The notes under the pieces are model-generated. The model ran no database searches. It was not told the origin of the DNA and worked only from the letters and a program-made list of their open reading frames with translations. From Clostridiaceae bacterium (GTDB lineage: Bacteria > Bacillota > Clostridia > Saccharofermentanales > Fastidiosipilaceae), in contig JAAZJE010000052.1 in assembly GCA_012800515.1 (NCBI GenBank), positions 1-7,291 on the forward strand: a stretch of DNA of 7,291 nucleotides. Reading direction: 5' to 3'. Numbering within the stretch: position 1 is the stretch's first letter; every line of letters begins with the position of its first letter. The translations under genes and the position numbers were made by a program. This document shows positions 1 through 6,011 of this stretch, one piece after another.

Positions 1-2
1 GT

Positions 3-1805
3 AGCGGGGAGATAAAGCTCGCGGTTCACCCCCGGCTGATTTCCGCTTTCGAAACATCTGCGGAACCCCATCCCTACGATGACGCAATCGATATAGCCGT
101 GATCGGCGGCAACGGCACGATCTGCGGATCGAATTCGCGCAGCGTACTGATCGCGGTTTACCGCTATTTGCAGGAATTGGGCTGTCGTTTTCTCTTCCCG
201 GGTCGAGCCGGCGAACTGTTCCCGACCGAGCTCGATCTGGCGTCGACGTCGGTAGTCGTGCGGGAGCGCCCGCGCTATCGACACCGCGGTGTCTGCATTG
301 AGGGAGCGAACAGCATCGAAGGCCTCATTGATGCTATCGACTTTTTGCCCAAGCAGGGTATGAATAGTTACTTCATCCAATTCCAGGAAGCTTACACCTT
401 CTTCAAGCGTTGGTACAGGCATGAAGGTCATCCGCACGCCGCTTCAAAAGAGGAATTTACAGTCGATGAGGCGCGGCGCTATACCGCTATGGCGGTCAAG
501 GAGATTGCTCGACGCGGCTTGATTTATCATGCCGTCGGGCACGGATGGACTTGTGAACCGCTCGGAATCCCCGGTTATGAATGGCACCCCTGGAAGGGAG
601 AGATTGCGTCTGAGGTTGCGGAGCAGCTGGCCGAAATCGACGGTCGGCGCGAACTCTTCCACGGTGTTCCCCTGAACACGAGTCTGTGTTATTCGCGCTC
701 CGATACGCGCCGCCTGATGGTTACCTACATGGGCGATTATGTTGAACGTCATCCCGATATCGATATCTTGCACGTTTGGTTGGCCGATGGGAGCAATAAT
801 CAGTGCGAATGTGAAAACTGCCGGACACGACGACCAGCCGATTGGTACATCATGTTGTTGAACGAGATTGATGCGGAATTTGACGAGCGGGGGATTGACA
901 TCAAGGTTTGTTTTATTATCTATTCGGATTTGCTCTGGCCGCCTTTGGAGGGTGAGATCCGGAACCCCGAACGTTTCGTGATGATGTTTGCCCCGATTTC
1001 GCGCACTTATCGCGAGCCGTTCTACAGCGATCGCTATGAGGCACCACCGGAATATCACCGCAACCGGAATGAGATGCCCCGCAGTGTCGCCGCGAATTTG
1101 GGCTTTTACCGTGCCTGGGACGAGGTCGGGCGGGGGGATAGCCTGATCTTCGATTATCATTACATGTGGGCGCACTATCGGGATATCGGCGGTGTCCGGA
1201 TCGCGACCATCCTGGGTGAGGACATCAATAATTTGGAGTCTCTGAATTTTAACGGATACATGAGCTGTCAGGTACAGCGAGCTATGGCGCCCAATGCGAT
1301 GGGTTTTACGGTAATGGCTCGCACGCTTTGGGGCGAGACCGATACCGCCGCAATTATAGACGCCTACTTCGCAGATCTTTACGGAGCAAAAGCCGCCATG
1401 GTTTTGCGCAACTTACAAACCCTCTCCGACTTGAGCCATGAGCTGAATTTTGAGGATGTTCCCGAGATGAAAGAGTCGGCTACGGATAAAGTCCGGCTTT
1501 GCGAAAAAATAGAAAAGCTAACCGAGGGCATGCTCCAACGAATTGATTTTTCCTCCGTTTCGAAACTACCTCTGGGCGGGCGCATACTGGAGGTTCACCT
1601 GAAGATCTGGCACGGCCTGGCAACTGCCTTACGACTGCTGATCAGCAGGGAGTGCGAATCGGCCGAGACTGTTTTTGAGGACACTTTGCTCTACATGTGG
1701 CAACAGGAATCGGATGTTATGCCCGCCCTGGACTGCTTCAACTTCAATCGCACCATCCGTAGCCTTTTCCAAGAAATCAAAGCGACGATAGAAATTACAG
1801 TATAA
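3..1805 (+). CDS. DUF4838 domain-containing protein, 5' end outside window
   Basis: The reading frame is open from base 3, so the gene starts before the window. A GTG at 99 is in frame, but recognisable family sequence begins upstream of it, so it is unlikely to be the real start. About 600 residues are visible. Near visible residues 33-67 is the segment seen in the alpha-glucuronidase (GH67) N-terminal-like domain of this family: a GGN turn, then VYRYLQELGCRFLFPG. A TIM-barrel-like region follows (RYRHRGVCIEG and onward). Around residue 260 comes the DUF4838 hallmark WLADGSNNQCECENC, with cysteines at about 268, 270 and 273, followed by the family-typical DWYIMLLNEI. The C-terminal 150 residues look helical. 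Family members are large, often exported proteins of polysaccharide-degrading bacteria. Their reaction is not established, and a glycosidase-like role is inferred. The signal peptide, if any, lies outside the window. The gene ends in TAA, and a truncated FAD oxidoreductase follows in the same direction. Confidence 0.88.
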   Translation, partial: SGEIKLAVHPRLISAFETSAEPHPYDDAIDIAVIGGNGTICGSNSRSVLIAVYRYLQELGCRFLFPGRAGELFPTELDLASTSVVVRERPRYRHRGVCIEGANSIEGLIDAIDFLPKQGMNSYFIQFQEAYTFFKRWYRHEGHPHAASKEEFTVDEARRYTAMAVKEIARRGLIYHAVGHGWTCEPLGIPGYEWHPWKGEIASEVAEQLAEIDGRRELFHGVPLNTSLCYSRSDTRRLMVTYMGDYVERHPDIDILHVWLADGSNNQCECENCRTRRPADWYIMLLNEIDAEFDERGIDIKVCFIIYSDLLWPPLEGEIRNPERFVMMFAPISRTYREPFYSDRYEAPPEYHRNRNEMPRSVAANLGFYRAWDEVGRGDSLIFDYHYMWAHYRDIGGVRIATILGEDINNLESLNFNGYMSCQVQRAMAPNAMGFTVMARTLWGETDTAAIIDAYFADLYGAKAAMVLRNLQTLSDLSHELNFEDVPEMKESATDKVRLCEKIEKLTEGMLQRIDFSSVSKLPLGGRILEVHLKIWHGLATALRLLISRECESAETVFEDTLLYMWQQESDVMPALDCFNFNRTIRSLFQEIKATIEITV

Positions 1806-1871
1806 TCACTGGAGAAAAGGACGTTAGCAAAAACCACATGGGGCCACACCCGTGCGGGACAGGAGAACGCC

Positions 1872-1997
1872 ATGCTTTTTGAGAAAACTAACGAACTGGA
1901 TAAATACGATGTTGTAGTAGCCGGAGGGGGTCCGGCGGTAATTCCCCATTTTCCAAGGGAATTTTTGCAAACCCTTTGCCCCAACTGCGGGCGGTAA
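1872..1997 (+). pseudogene. FAD-dependent oxidoreductase, N-terminal remnant only
   Basis: An AGGAGA ribosome binding site at 1861-1866 sits 5 bases before an ATG. The peptide starts MLFEKTNELDKYDVVVAGGG and then PA. The YDVVVAGGGPA segment is the beta-strand and GxGxxG-type dinucleotide-binding turn that opens FAD-dependent oxidoreductases (FAD_oxidored, PF12831-like), which are often several hundred residues long. After about residue 22 the frame continues as VIPHFPREFLQTLCPNCGR and stops, with none of the rest of the Rossmann fold (the third glycine and following helix are missing). The gene was evidently cut right after the nucleotide-binding loop. It follows the DUF4838 gene by 66 bases in the same direction, so an ancestral operon is plausible. 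A functional 41-residue peptide is possible but unlikely. Confidence 0.7.
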
Positions 1998-2014
1998 ATT
2001 CTTTTTTCCCATTT
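1934..2014 (+). repeat. Imperfect direct repeat at the oxidoreductase break point
   Basis: The motif GGCGGTAATT at 1934-1943 recurs as GGCGGTAAATT at 1990-2000. Both copies lead into a C/T-rich stretch ending in CCCATTT (1944-1950 and 2008-2014). The period is about 56 bases. Within the first copy, AATTCCC (1940-1946) can pair with GGGAATT (1957-1963) across a 10-base loop, with a run of five T at 1962-1966. This could act as a weak terminator, but the T run overlaps the stem. The repeat begins exactly where the FAD oxidoreductase homology ends. Confidence 0.4.
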
Positions 2015-2026
2015 CTCTGTCAGCGG

Positions 2027-2149
2027 CCGGACGGAGTTATCCTGGCCATGCATCGGATGGGAGAGGCCTTTGAGAGTGTTAATGCACGATACTACATATC
2101 GCCGTCCTGCCCGGCGAACCGCCAACTTCTACAGGCGTTGATGGTCTAA
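2027..2149 (+). pseudogene. Orphan C-terminal coding fragment of unknown family
   Basis: The frame starting at 2027 reads PDGVILAMHRMGEAFESVNA, then RYYISPSCPANRQLLQAL, MV and TAA. It looks like the natural end of a globular protein: an amphipathic helix, a YYIS strand and a terminal helix. The frame is open back to 1904 but has no convincing start codon or ribosome binding site, and it is not the frame of the upstream FAD oxidoreductase remnant. I do not recognise the family. It may be the 3' end of the same lost oxidoreductase gene after a deletion with frameshift, or of a different gene whose front was lost. Confidence 0.4.
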
Positions 2150-2163
2150 TGGTATTTCCCGGG

Positions 2164-2266
2164 AGTTTTCAGCACCGCTTTTGGCAACTTTGCAGGTTGC
2201 GTCCCGCTGGAGACCATTTCCGGGTCGGCGCGGGCGCTATAGTTGCAAACTTGCCGAAAGAAAACT
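2164..2266. repeat. Inverted-repeat unit A, MITE- or REP-like
   Basis: The unit is bounded by AGTTTTC (2164-2170) and its complement GAAAACT (2260-2266). Inside these, bases 2178-2193 pair with 2245-2260 at 14 of 16 positions (CTTTTGGCAACTTTGC against GCAAACTTGCCGAAAG). The centre is GC-rich, and I see no credible protein-coding gene. Transcription could give a long imperfect hairpin. No transposase is present, so if it is mobile it would need help from elsewhere. Confidence 0.55.
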
Positions 2267-2384
2267 GAGATAGGATAGTCTAACACTGGTTTTCCGGTAT
2301 TTTCACCGCTCTTTTTGGCAGTTTTGCAGATTTTTCAGGTAAGGAAATTTATTGGCGGGACGCAACCTGTAAAGTTGCCGAAAG
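2178..2384. repeat. 30-base near-perfect inverted pair linking units A and B
   Basis: Bases 2178-2207 and 2355-2384 are reverse complements at 28 of 30 positions, separated by 147 bases. The match extends beyond the common 16-base arm motif into GCGGGACGCAACCTG, which units A and B share only here, in opposite orientation. The pair could form a cruciform or a long RNA stem. It could also mark an insertion of one repeat copy inside or beside another in reverse. Confidence 0.75.
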
Positions 2385-2450
2385 ACACCGGAGGCAGGCG
2401 CGGCCTCAGGCTACAAAGTTGCAAAGTTGCCGAAAGGAAAAAAGAGCCGG
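2294..2450. repeat. Inverted-repeat unit B, related to unit A
   Basis: The outer CCGG at 2294-2297 and 2447-2450 bracket arms at 2311-2327 and 2421-2437 that pair at 13 of 17 positions. The arm sequence is the same GCAAAgTTGCCgAAAG family as in unit A. A further copy of the motif lies inside at 2370-2384. The left flank (TTTTCACCGCT, 2300-2310) resembles unit A's TTTTCAGCACCGCT (2166-2179). The two units are therefore tandem, diverged members of one repeat family. A 67-codon open frame across the unit (2315-2518) looks like chance. Confidence 0.55.
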
Positions 2451-2611
2451 GAAATTTTATTGCCGCAGTGCCGTCGGTGCTGGCAAAACAGCGAATAATG
2501 CGAAGACGGCGTATATAAGACAGTTGTCACCGGGGTCTAACTGTAGCGAACTCTTTATTAATTTACGATTTAACCGTTCCCATCGAAGGGCAGCATAGTT
2601 TATCGATCGGC
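2451..2611. other. Non-coding stretch downstream of the C-S lyase gene
   Basis: I see no gene, strong hairpin with T run, or recognisable RNA here. The half nearest the minus-strand gene (about 2540-2600) is AT-rich and lacks a convincing terminator for that gene. Confidence 0.4.
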
Positions 2612-3820
2612 TCAAGCTCCGGCAACGGCGGCGGTAATGCGCCTAAGGGCCTCTTCAACTACCGAGCGTTGGGTGGCGATTATCATCCGCTGATAGCCTG
2701 CGGATTCGACGCCGAAATCTGTTCCTTCGGAGAGGAGAACATTCGCTTCCTTCAACAGCCAGTTGTTAACATCGGTGGGTGCGATGCCGACTTCGGCAGC
2801 AAGAGCGTTAAAGTCGGGCCAAAGGATAAAGGTGCCCTCGGCGTGGGCGATCGGAACCTGCGGCAGGTGAGTGTGGCAATAGTCAATGACGAAGTCGCGG
2901 TTTCCTTCCAGATAGAGGTTTAGGTCATCTAACCAATCATCGCACTGTGTGAAGGCTGCTATGCAGGCCCGGCGCCCGATAAGACTGGCACCGGAAATAA
3001 AGCTCATATCGTAGGCGGCGCGGATACGGTCGTGGAGTTCGGTATCCAGAATGAACATGTGCGCCTGTTTCATATCAGGCATATTGAAGGTTTTGCTGGG
3101 TGCGTGCAGGACGATAGCCTGAGGGGCCAATTCGGGACAAACAGACATGAAAGAATGCTGCTGATATCCGCTGTAAATGATGTCACCGTGGATCTCATCG
3201 GAGATGACATATACGCCGTGACGGGCGCAAATCGCGCCGATCTGCCGCAATTCATCAATAGTCCAGACGCGACCGACCGGATTGTGCGGGTTGCAGAGAA
3301 TGAAGGCTTTGACATTGTTGTCTATGATTTGCTGCTCAAAGGTATCAAAGTCGATTTGCCAGCGACGTTCCTCAAGGAAAAGCTGATTGCGGATCAATTT
3401 ACGACCGTGCCTGTTGATGAGCATTGCAAATGGGGCATAGACCGGCTCCGTGATGATAACCGCATCGCCCGGTTCGGTCAGAGTCTGAATAGCCATGCTC
3501 AGTCCCCATATCACAGTTGGTGTTTCAAGTATGAAGTCGGGATTCGGCTTCCAATTGTGACGACGCTCCTGCCAGCCGCAGATGGCTTCGTAATAGCCGT
3601 CGGGCAGTACCGAATAACCGTAAATACCGTATTCGGCAGCCTCCAGGACCGCCTCGCGGATTGCCGGAGCGGCCACGAAGTCGGTGTCGGCAACAAACAT
3701 CGGTATGGTCTCCCGGTTGCCCGCACGCAGGGCAATCGTATACTTGGCAGAGCATTGCTCGTGGCGTGCGACGCGCCGCTCAAAGAGTTCAAGGTTGCAT
3801 GGGTCTATTTCTTTCCGCAT
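2612..3820 (-). CDS. MalY/PatB-type PLP-dependent C-S lyase or aminotransferase
   Basis: This 402-residue protein has the usual length and motif order of fold-type I PLP enzymes of the MalY/PatB group. MFVADTDF (about 41-48) is the family's N-terminal VADMDF-like signature. EPVYAPF (125-131) contains the Tyr that contacts the cofactor. CNPHNPVGR (176-184) supplies the Asn, and SDEIHGDIIY (207-216) supplies the Asp that holds the pyridine nitrogen. APSKTFNMP (240-248) carries the Schiff-base lysine K243. R378 near the C terminus would bind the substrate carboxylate. The expected reaction is alpha,beta-elimination from cystathionine or cysteine conjugates to pyruvate, ammonia and a thiol in the cytoplasm. 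An aminotransferase activity cannot be excluded from sequence. The ATG at 3820 has an AAGGA about 13 bases upstream, which is rather distant. The gene diverges from the M55 peptidase across 179 bases. Confidence 0.9.
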   Translation of the reverse strand: MRKEIDPCNLELFERRVARHEQCSAKYTIALRAGNRETIPMFVADTDFVAAPAIREAVLEAAEYGIYGYSVLPDGYYEAICGWQERRHNWKPNPDFILETPTVIWGLSMAIQTLTEPGDAVIITEPVYAPFAMLINRHGRKLIRNQLFLEERRWQIDFDTFEQQIIDNNVKAFILCNPHNPVGRVWTIDELRQIGAICARHGVYVISDEIHGDIIYSGYQQHSFMSVCPELAPQAIVLHAPSKTFNMPDMKQAHMFILDTELHDRIRAAYDMSFISGASLIGRRACIAAFTQCDDWLDDLNLYLEGNRDFVIDYCHTHLPQVPIAHAEGTFILWPDFNALAAEVGIAPTDVNNWLLKEANVLLSEGTDFGVESAGYQRMIIATQRSVVEEALRRITAAVAGA

Positions 3821-3858
3821 GTGTATCAGTCGATCCTTTCGTAATTCAACTGCTCCTC

Positions 3859-3886
3859 ATTATAGACTATAAACACAAATTGAGGT
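3859..3886 (-). promoter_or_regulatory. Possible promoter for the C-S lyase gene
   Basis: On the minus strand a consensus TATAAT (complement of 3859-3864) lies about 40 bases before the start codon. The -35 region 16-18 bases further upstream (ACCTCA or close) is a poor match, so the call rests mostly on the -10 box and the AT-rich context. No clear promoter for the divergent M55 gene was found in the same 179-base gap. Confidence 0.35.
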
Positions 3887-3984
3887 ATAACTCTTATTAA
3901 GCCGCCAGTCGCGCCCGATTGCGAAAATTCGGGTGTTGCAGTCGGAAAGACAGTTTTGTCAGAAGGCTACGTTGACGGAATTAC

Positions 3985-3992
3985 GGGAGGAG
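3985..3992 (+). promoter_or_regulatory. Strong ribosome binding site of the M55 peptidase
   Basis: GGGAGGAG lies 7 bases before the ATG at 4000 and fixes that start. The protein begins immediately with the metal-binding strand MRLMIMTDLEG, which is the family's normal N terminus. Confidence 0.75.
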
Positions 3993-3999
3993 TCATTTA

Positions 4000-4830
4000 A
4001 TGAGACTGATGATTATGACGGATTTGGAAGGGGTCGCGGGGATAATTAATTTCAATGACTATACCGGATCGGACTCGCGCTACTACGAGTTGGCGAAGCG
4101 CCTGTTGACGCTGGAACTGAATGCGGCGATCAGAGGTTTTATCGCCGGCGGCTTCACGGAGTTCTTTGTGGTTGACGGGCACGGACCGGGGGCGATTAAT
4201 CCCGAGCTGTTGCACGAGCGGGCGGAACTGTTCCGCGGCCATTTCACGCCGATTTACCCCTGGGGTCTGGATCAGGGCTTTGACGCCCTCGCTTTTGTCG
4301 GGCAGCACGCCCGCGCCGGAACGCCGAATTCGCACCTGACGCATACGCAGTCGTGCAATGTGCTGGAGTTCACGGCCAACGGCTTCCCGATCGGCGAGTA
4401 CGGACAATTAGCTCTGTGCGCCAAGGAGTTGGGCATCCCGACGATTTTTGCCTCGGGAGAGCGGGCGCTCTGTGCGGAAGCCGAAGAATTGACCCCCGGA
4501 GTTGTGACGGTGGCGGTCAAGCGCGGCGTTGCCCCGGACGACGGCTACCCCGAACTGACCGGGCCGGAATATCGTCAAAAGAAGACTTCGGCGATACATC
4601 TCTCCCCTGTTACAGCGCGTCGACGGATTGCGGCCGGGGCGGAAGAAGCGGCGCGCCGCTTTGCCGCCGACCCGGAATCTTTCGGCTATATGCCGCTGGA
4701 AGCGCCGTGGATCTTGACGCGGCAGATGCGCCGCACTGAGCCGGATACACCCCTGCCGGAGCGGACCGTGGCAACGGATCCGGTTTCGTTTATCCGGGCG
4801 CAGAACAAATTGTTCGGGCAGAAAGTTTAA
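4000..4830 (+). CDS. M55 family D-aminopeptidase (DppA-like)
   Basis: This 276-residue protein matches the usual length of zinc-dependent D-aminopeptidases of family M55. The residues corresponding to the DppA zinc ligands are all present: D8 and E10 in TDLEG, H61 in DGHGPG, H103 in FVGQHARAGT and E133 in IGEYGQ. H115, in SHLTHTQS, sits where DppA has its proposed catalytic histidine. The enzyme would remove N-terminal D-amino acids such as D-Ala from small peptides, for example fragments of peptidoglycan. The protein has no signal peptide, so it acts in the cytoplasm. The C terminus (about 190-276) is the less conserved family tail and looks complete. A transporter pseudogene starts 3 bases after the stop codon, so the two were once translationally coupled and the substrate was probably imported by it. 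The gene itself shows no damage. Confidence 0.92.
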   Translation: MRLMIMTDLEGVAGIINFNDYTGSDSRYYELAKRLLTLELNAAIRGFIAGGFTEFFVVDGHGPGAINPELLHERAELFRGHFTPIYPWGLDQGFDALAFVGQHARAGTPNSHLTHTQSCNVLEFTANGFPIGEYGQLALCAKELGIPTIFASGERALCAEAEELTPGVVTVAVKRGVAPDDGYPELTGPEYRQKKTSAIHLSPVTARRRIAAGAEEAARRFAADPESFGYMPLEAPWILTRQMRRTEPDTPLPERTVATDPVSFIRAQNKLFGQKV

Positions 4831-4833
4831 GGC

Positions 4834-5561
4834 ATGCCTAAAAGCAAAGGTTTTCGGAAATTCCTGATATTATGGCTGGGTGACCTGATCGCGACTATCG
4901 GTTCCGGTATGACCGCCTTCGGCCTCGGCGTATATGTATGGCAACTGACGAACTCCGCCCTGGATGTTGCAATGGTCTAGACAGCCGCCCTCCTTATTGA
5001 CATCTTTACGATATTCTTAACGATTATAGCGACCCTCTCCGTCCGAAAATCTCTGGCCGCCCAACCGGCAGAGAAAAAGAAACTGAGCTTCGTCAAAGAC
5101 CTGAAAGAAGGCTGGCAGGTCATCATTCAATCCAAAGGCGTGGCGGCTCTTATCTTCCTGGCGACTCTTCTAATGTTTTAATAGTTGTCTTCGGCTTCAT
5201 CTTCTTTGCCGCGTTGCCGTATGCGAACGCCGCCCTCGACGCGCTCATCAGAAAGTCCATCGACAACGAAAAACATGGTAGGGTATGGGGCTTAATATCG
5301 CTGATTTCACACTTGGGGTTTGTGCTGGCCTACATTTTGTCGGGAGTGCTGGCCGATTACGTTTTTGAACCGGCTCTGAAAGCCGGCGGGTTCCTGGCCG
5401 ACAGTGTCGGCGCGCTTATCGGGATCGGCTCGGGAAGAGGAATAGGATTTTTATTGATCATTGCCGGAGCGGGCTTTGTAATTACCGCATTATTCGTATC
5501 GCGATCCAAAAGTATCCGCCAGCTGGAAACTTCCGGCGCAGAAAAAGCCCTGACCGACTGA
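4834..5561 (+). pseudogene. Major facilitator superfamily transporter, internally deleted
   Basis: Three collinear pieces of one MFS transporter are visible. Piece 1 (4834-4977) reads MPKSKGFRKFLILWLGDLIA and onward through TM1, then hits an in-frame TAG at 4978. Piece 2 (4981 to about 5175, same frame) has the TM6-like AALLIDIFTIFLTIIATLSV, the central cytoplasmic loop rich in Lys, and the start of TM7, ending in TAA TAG at 5179-5184. Piece 3 (about 5178-5558, a different frame) holds the last helices, including ALPYANAALDALIRKS, HLGFVLAYILSGVLADYVFE and GIGFLLIIAGAGFV, with a charged tail and TGA. About 240 residues remain, against roughly 420-450 for the family. The missing blocks correspond to about TM2-TM5 and TM8-TM9. 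The cargo is unknown; position after the M55 gene suggests peptides or amino acids. An open frame from a TTG at 5214 covers only piece 3 and has no ribosome binding site. Confidence 0.85.
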
Positions 5562-5766
5562 GCGGAAAATATGTGGATAGGATGATCGGTGCTTCCGGAA
5601 GCATGGTTCCGGGTTCAAGCTCATCACAAGTATAAAGGACTCCGTCTCCGTAGAACTCTACCCTGTAGTTTTCCGGCGGTGCGGCAAAAACCGGAGCGAA
5701 TGCGTTGACCACAATTAAAGCAATTACGGTTAAAAGCAAAAATAAGTGTTTTCTGGACGATTTCAT
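5482..5766 (-). CDS. Secreted small protein, probably a 3'-truncated gene
   Basis: The ATG at 5766 has AAGGAG 11-12 bases upstream on the minus strand. Residues 1-29 form a clear Sec signal peptide: basic MKSSRKH, hydrophobic LFLLLTVIALIVV, and a likely cleavage at VFA-AP. The next 40 residues (ENYRVEFYGDGVLYT, then CDELEPGTMLPEAPI) resemble the opening of Listeria-Bacteroides (Flg_new/InlB B) repeat domains. The last 25 or so residues are encoded opposite the tail of the MFS pseudogene, are rich in Arg and Phe, and look like out-of-frame noise. A once longer exported protein was probably cut near 5560 when the transporter 3' end was joined to it. A functional 94-residue product is possible but unproven. 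Confidence 0.55.
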   Translation of the reverse strand: MKSSRKHLFLLLTVIALIVVNAFAPVFAAPPENYRVEFYGDGVLYTCDELEPGTMLPEAPIILSTYFPLSRSGLFLRRKFPAGGYFWIAIRIMR

Positions 5767-5804
5767 TGTTTGTCGATCTCCTTAGGAAATTAACACGCTC
5801 TTTT

Positions 5805-5818
5805 TAGAACACGTTCTA
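5805..5818. promoter_or_regulatory. Palindrome between promoter and start of the secreted-protein gene
   Basis: TAGAAC-AC-GTTCTA has perfect 6-base arms with a 2-base centre. It lies downstream of the proposed -10 box and upstream of the ribosome binding site of the minus-strand gene, a normal place for a repressor operator. It resembles a GAAC/GTTC box, but the spacer is too short for the Gram-positive LexA consensus. The regulator is unknown. Confidence 0.4.
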
Positions 5819-5827
5819 CTATTCTAT

Positions 5828-5865
5828 ATCATATATTCACAATAGCTTTTCAAGCAAAATTTTGC
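5828..5865 (-). promoter_or_regulatory. Possible promoter with overlapping palindrome
   Basis: On the minus strand TTGCTT (complement of 5852-5857) and TATGAT (complement of 5828-5833) are separated by 18 bases, a fair sigma-70-like pair in an AT-rich stretch. The -35 box overlaps the perfect 12-base palindrome GCAAAATTTTGC (5854-5865), which would suit a DNA-binding repressor. It would drive the secreted-protein gene. Confidence 0.4.
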
Positions 5866-5972
5866 GCGAACCGAACAAATATGCTGATTGTAAAGCAGAA
5901 TTTACAAGTAAGAGTACCAACAACATCTGCGGTCGCCGAATCACGAAAGTACTGCGGAACGGAATTTTAACG

Positions 5973-5978
5973 TATAAT
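5973..5978 (+). promoter_or_regulatory. Possible -10 box for the isomerase gene
   Basis: A consensus TATAAT lies 33 bases before the ATG at 6012. No good -35 hexamer is present 16-18 bases upstream (TACTGC or close), so an activator or another sigma factor may be needed if the box is real. Confidence 0.35.
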
Positions 5979-5993
5979 TATGAGGAAGCAGAC

Positions 5994-6011
5994 GGAAAGG
6001 ACGTAATGTAA
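5994..6011 (+). promoter_or_regulatory. Ribosome binding site followed by a start-stop codon pair
   Basis: GGAAAGGA (5994-6001) is followed by ATG TAA (6006-6011) and at once by the isomerase ATG (6012), all in one frame. The spacing from the GGA core to the second ATG (10 bases) suits initiation there; the spacing to the first (4 bases) is short. A ribosome starting at the first ATG would stop after one codon and could re-initiate at the adjacent ATG. Confidence 0.45.

Noticed and set aside
444..1175. 243-codon open frame on the minus strand
   Set aside because: It is wholly inside the DUF4838 gene, whose forward translation carries clear family motifs; the reverse frame shows no domain and has no ribosome binding site.
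1691..2125. 144-codon minus-strand open frame
   Set aside because: It spans the end of the DUF4838 gene and the broken oxidoreductase, with no recognisable domain or start signal.
2164..2450. CRISPR array
   Set aside because: The repeated motif occurs in both orientations with irregular spacing and diverged copies, unlike the regular direct repeats of CRISPR, and no cas gene is near.
2315..2518. 67-codon open frame across the repeat cluster
   Set aside because: It is built from the inverted repeats, lacks a ribosome binding site and reads as basic low-complexity sequence.
3032..3844. 270-codon open frame on the plus strand
   Set aside because: It lies opposite the C-S lyase gene, which has complete catalytic motifs; the forward frame is a shadow produced by codon bias.
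3914..3933. Hairpin CCCGA...TCGGG upstream of the M55 gene as a riboswitch or attenuator
   Set aside because: The stem is only five base pairs, there is no T run, and no known riboswitch core is visible.
4978..4980. TAG in the transporter as a recoded (sense) codon
   Set aside because: A second stop pair and a frame change occur later in the same gene, and blocks of transmembrane helices are missing, so decay explains it better than recoding.
5590..5603. Perfect 14-base palindrome TGCTTCCGGAAGCA as a terminator
   Set aside because: It has no loop and no following T run on either strand, and it lies in the coding part of the secreted-protein gene, so it is probably chance.
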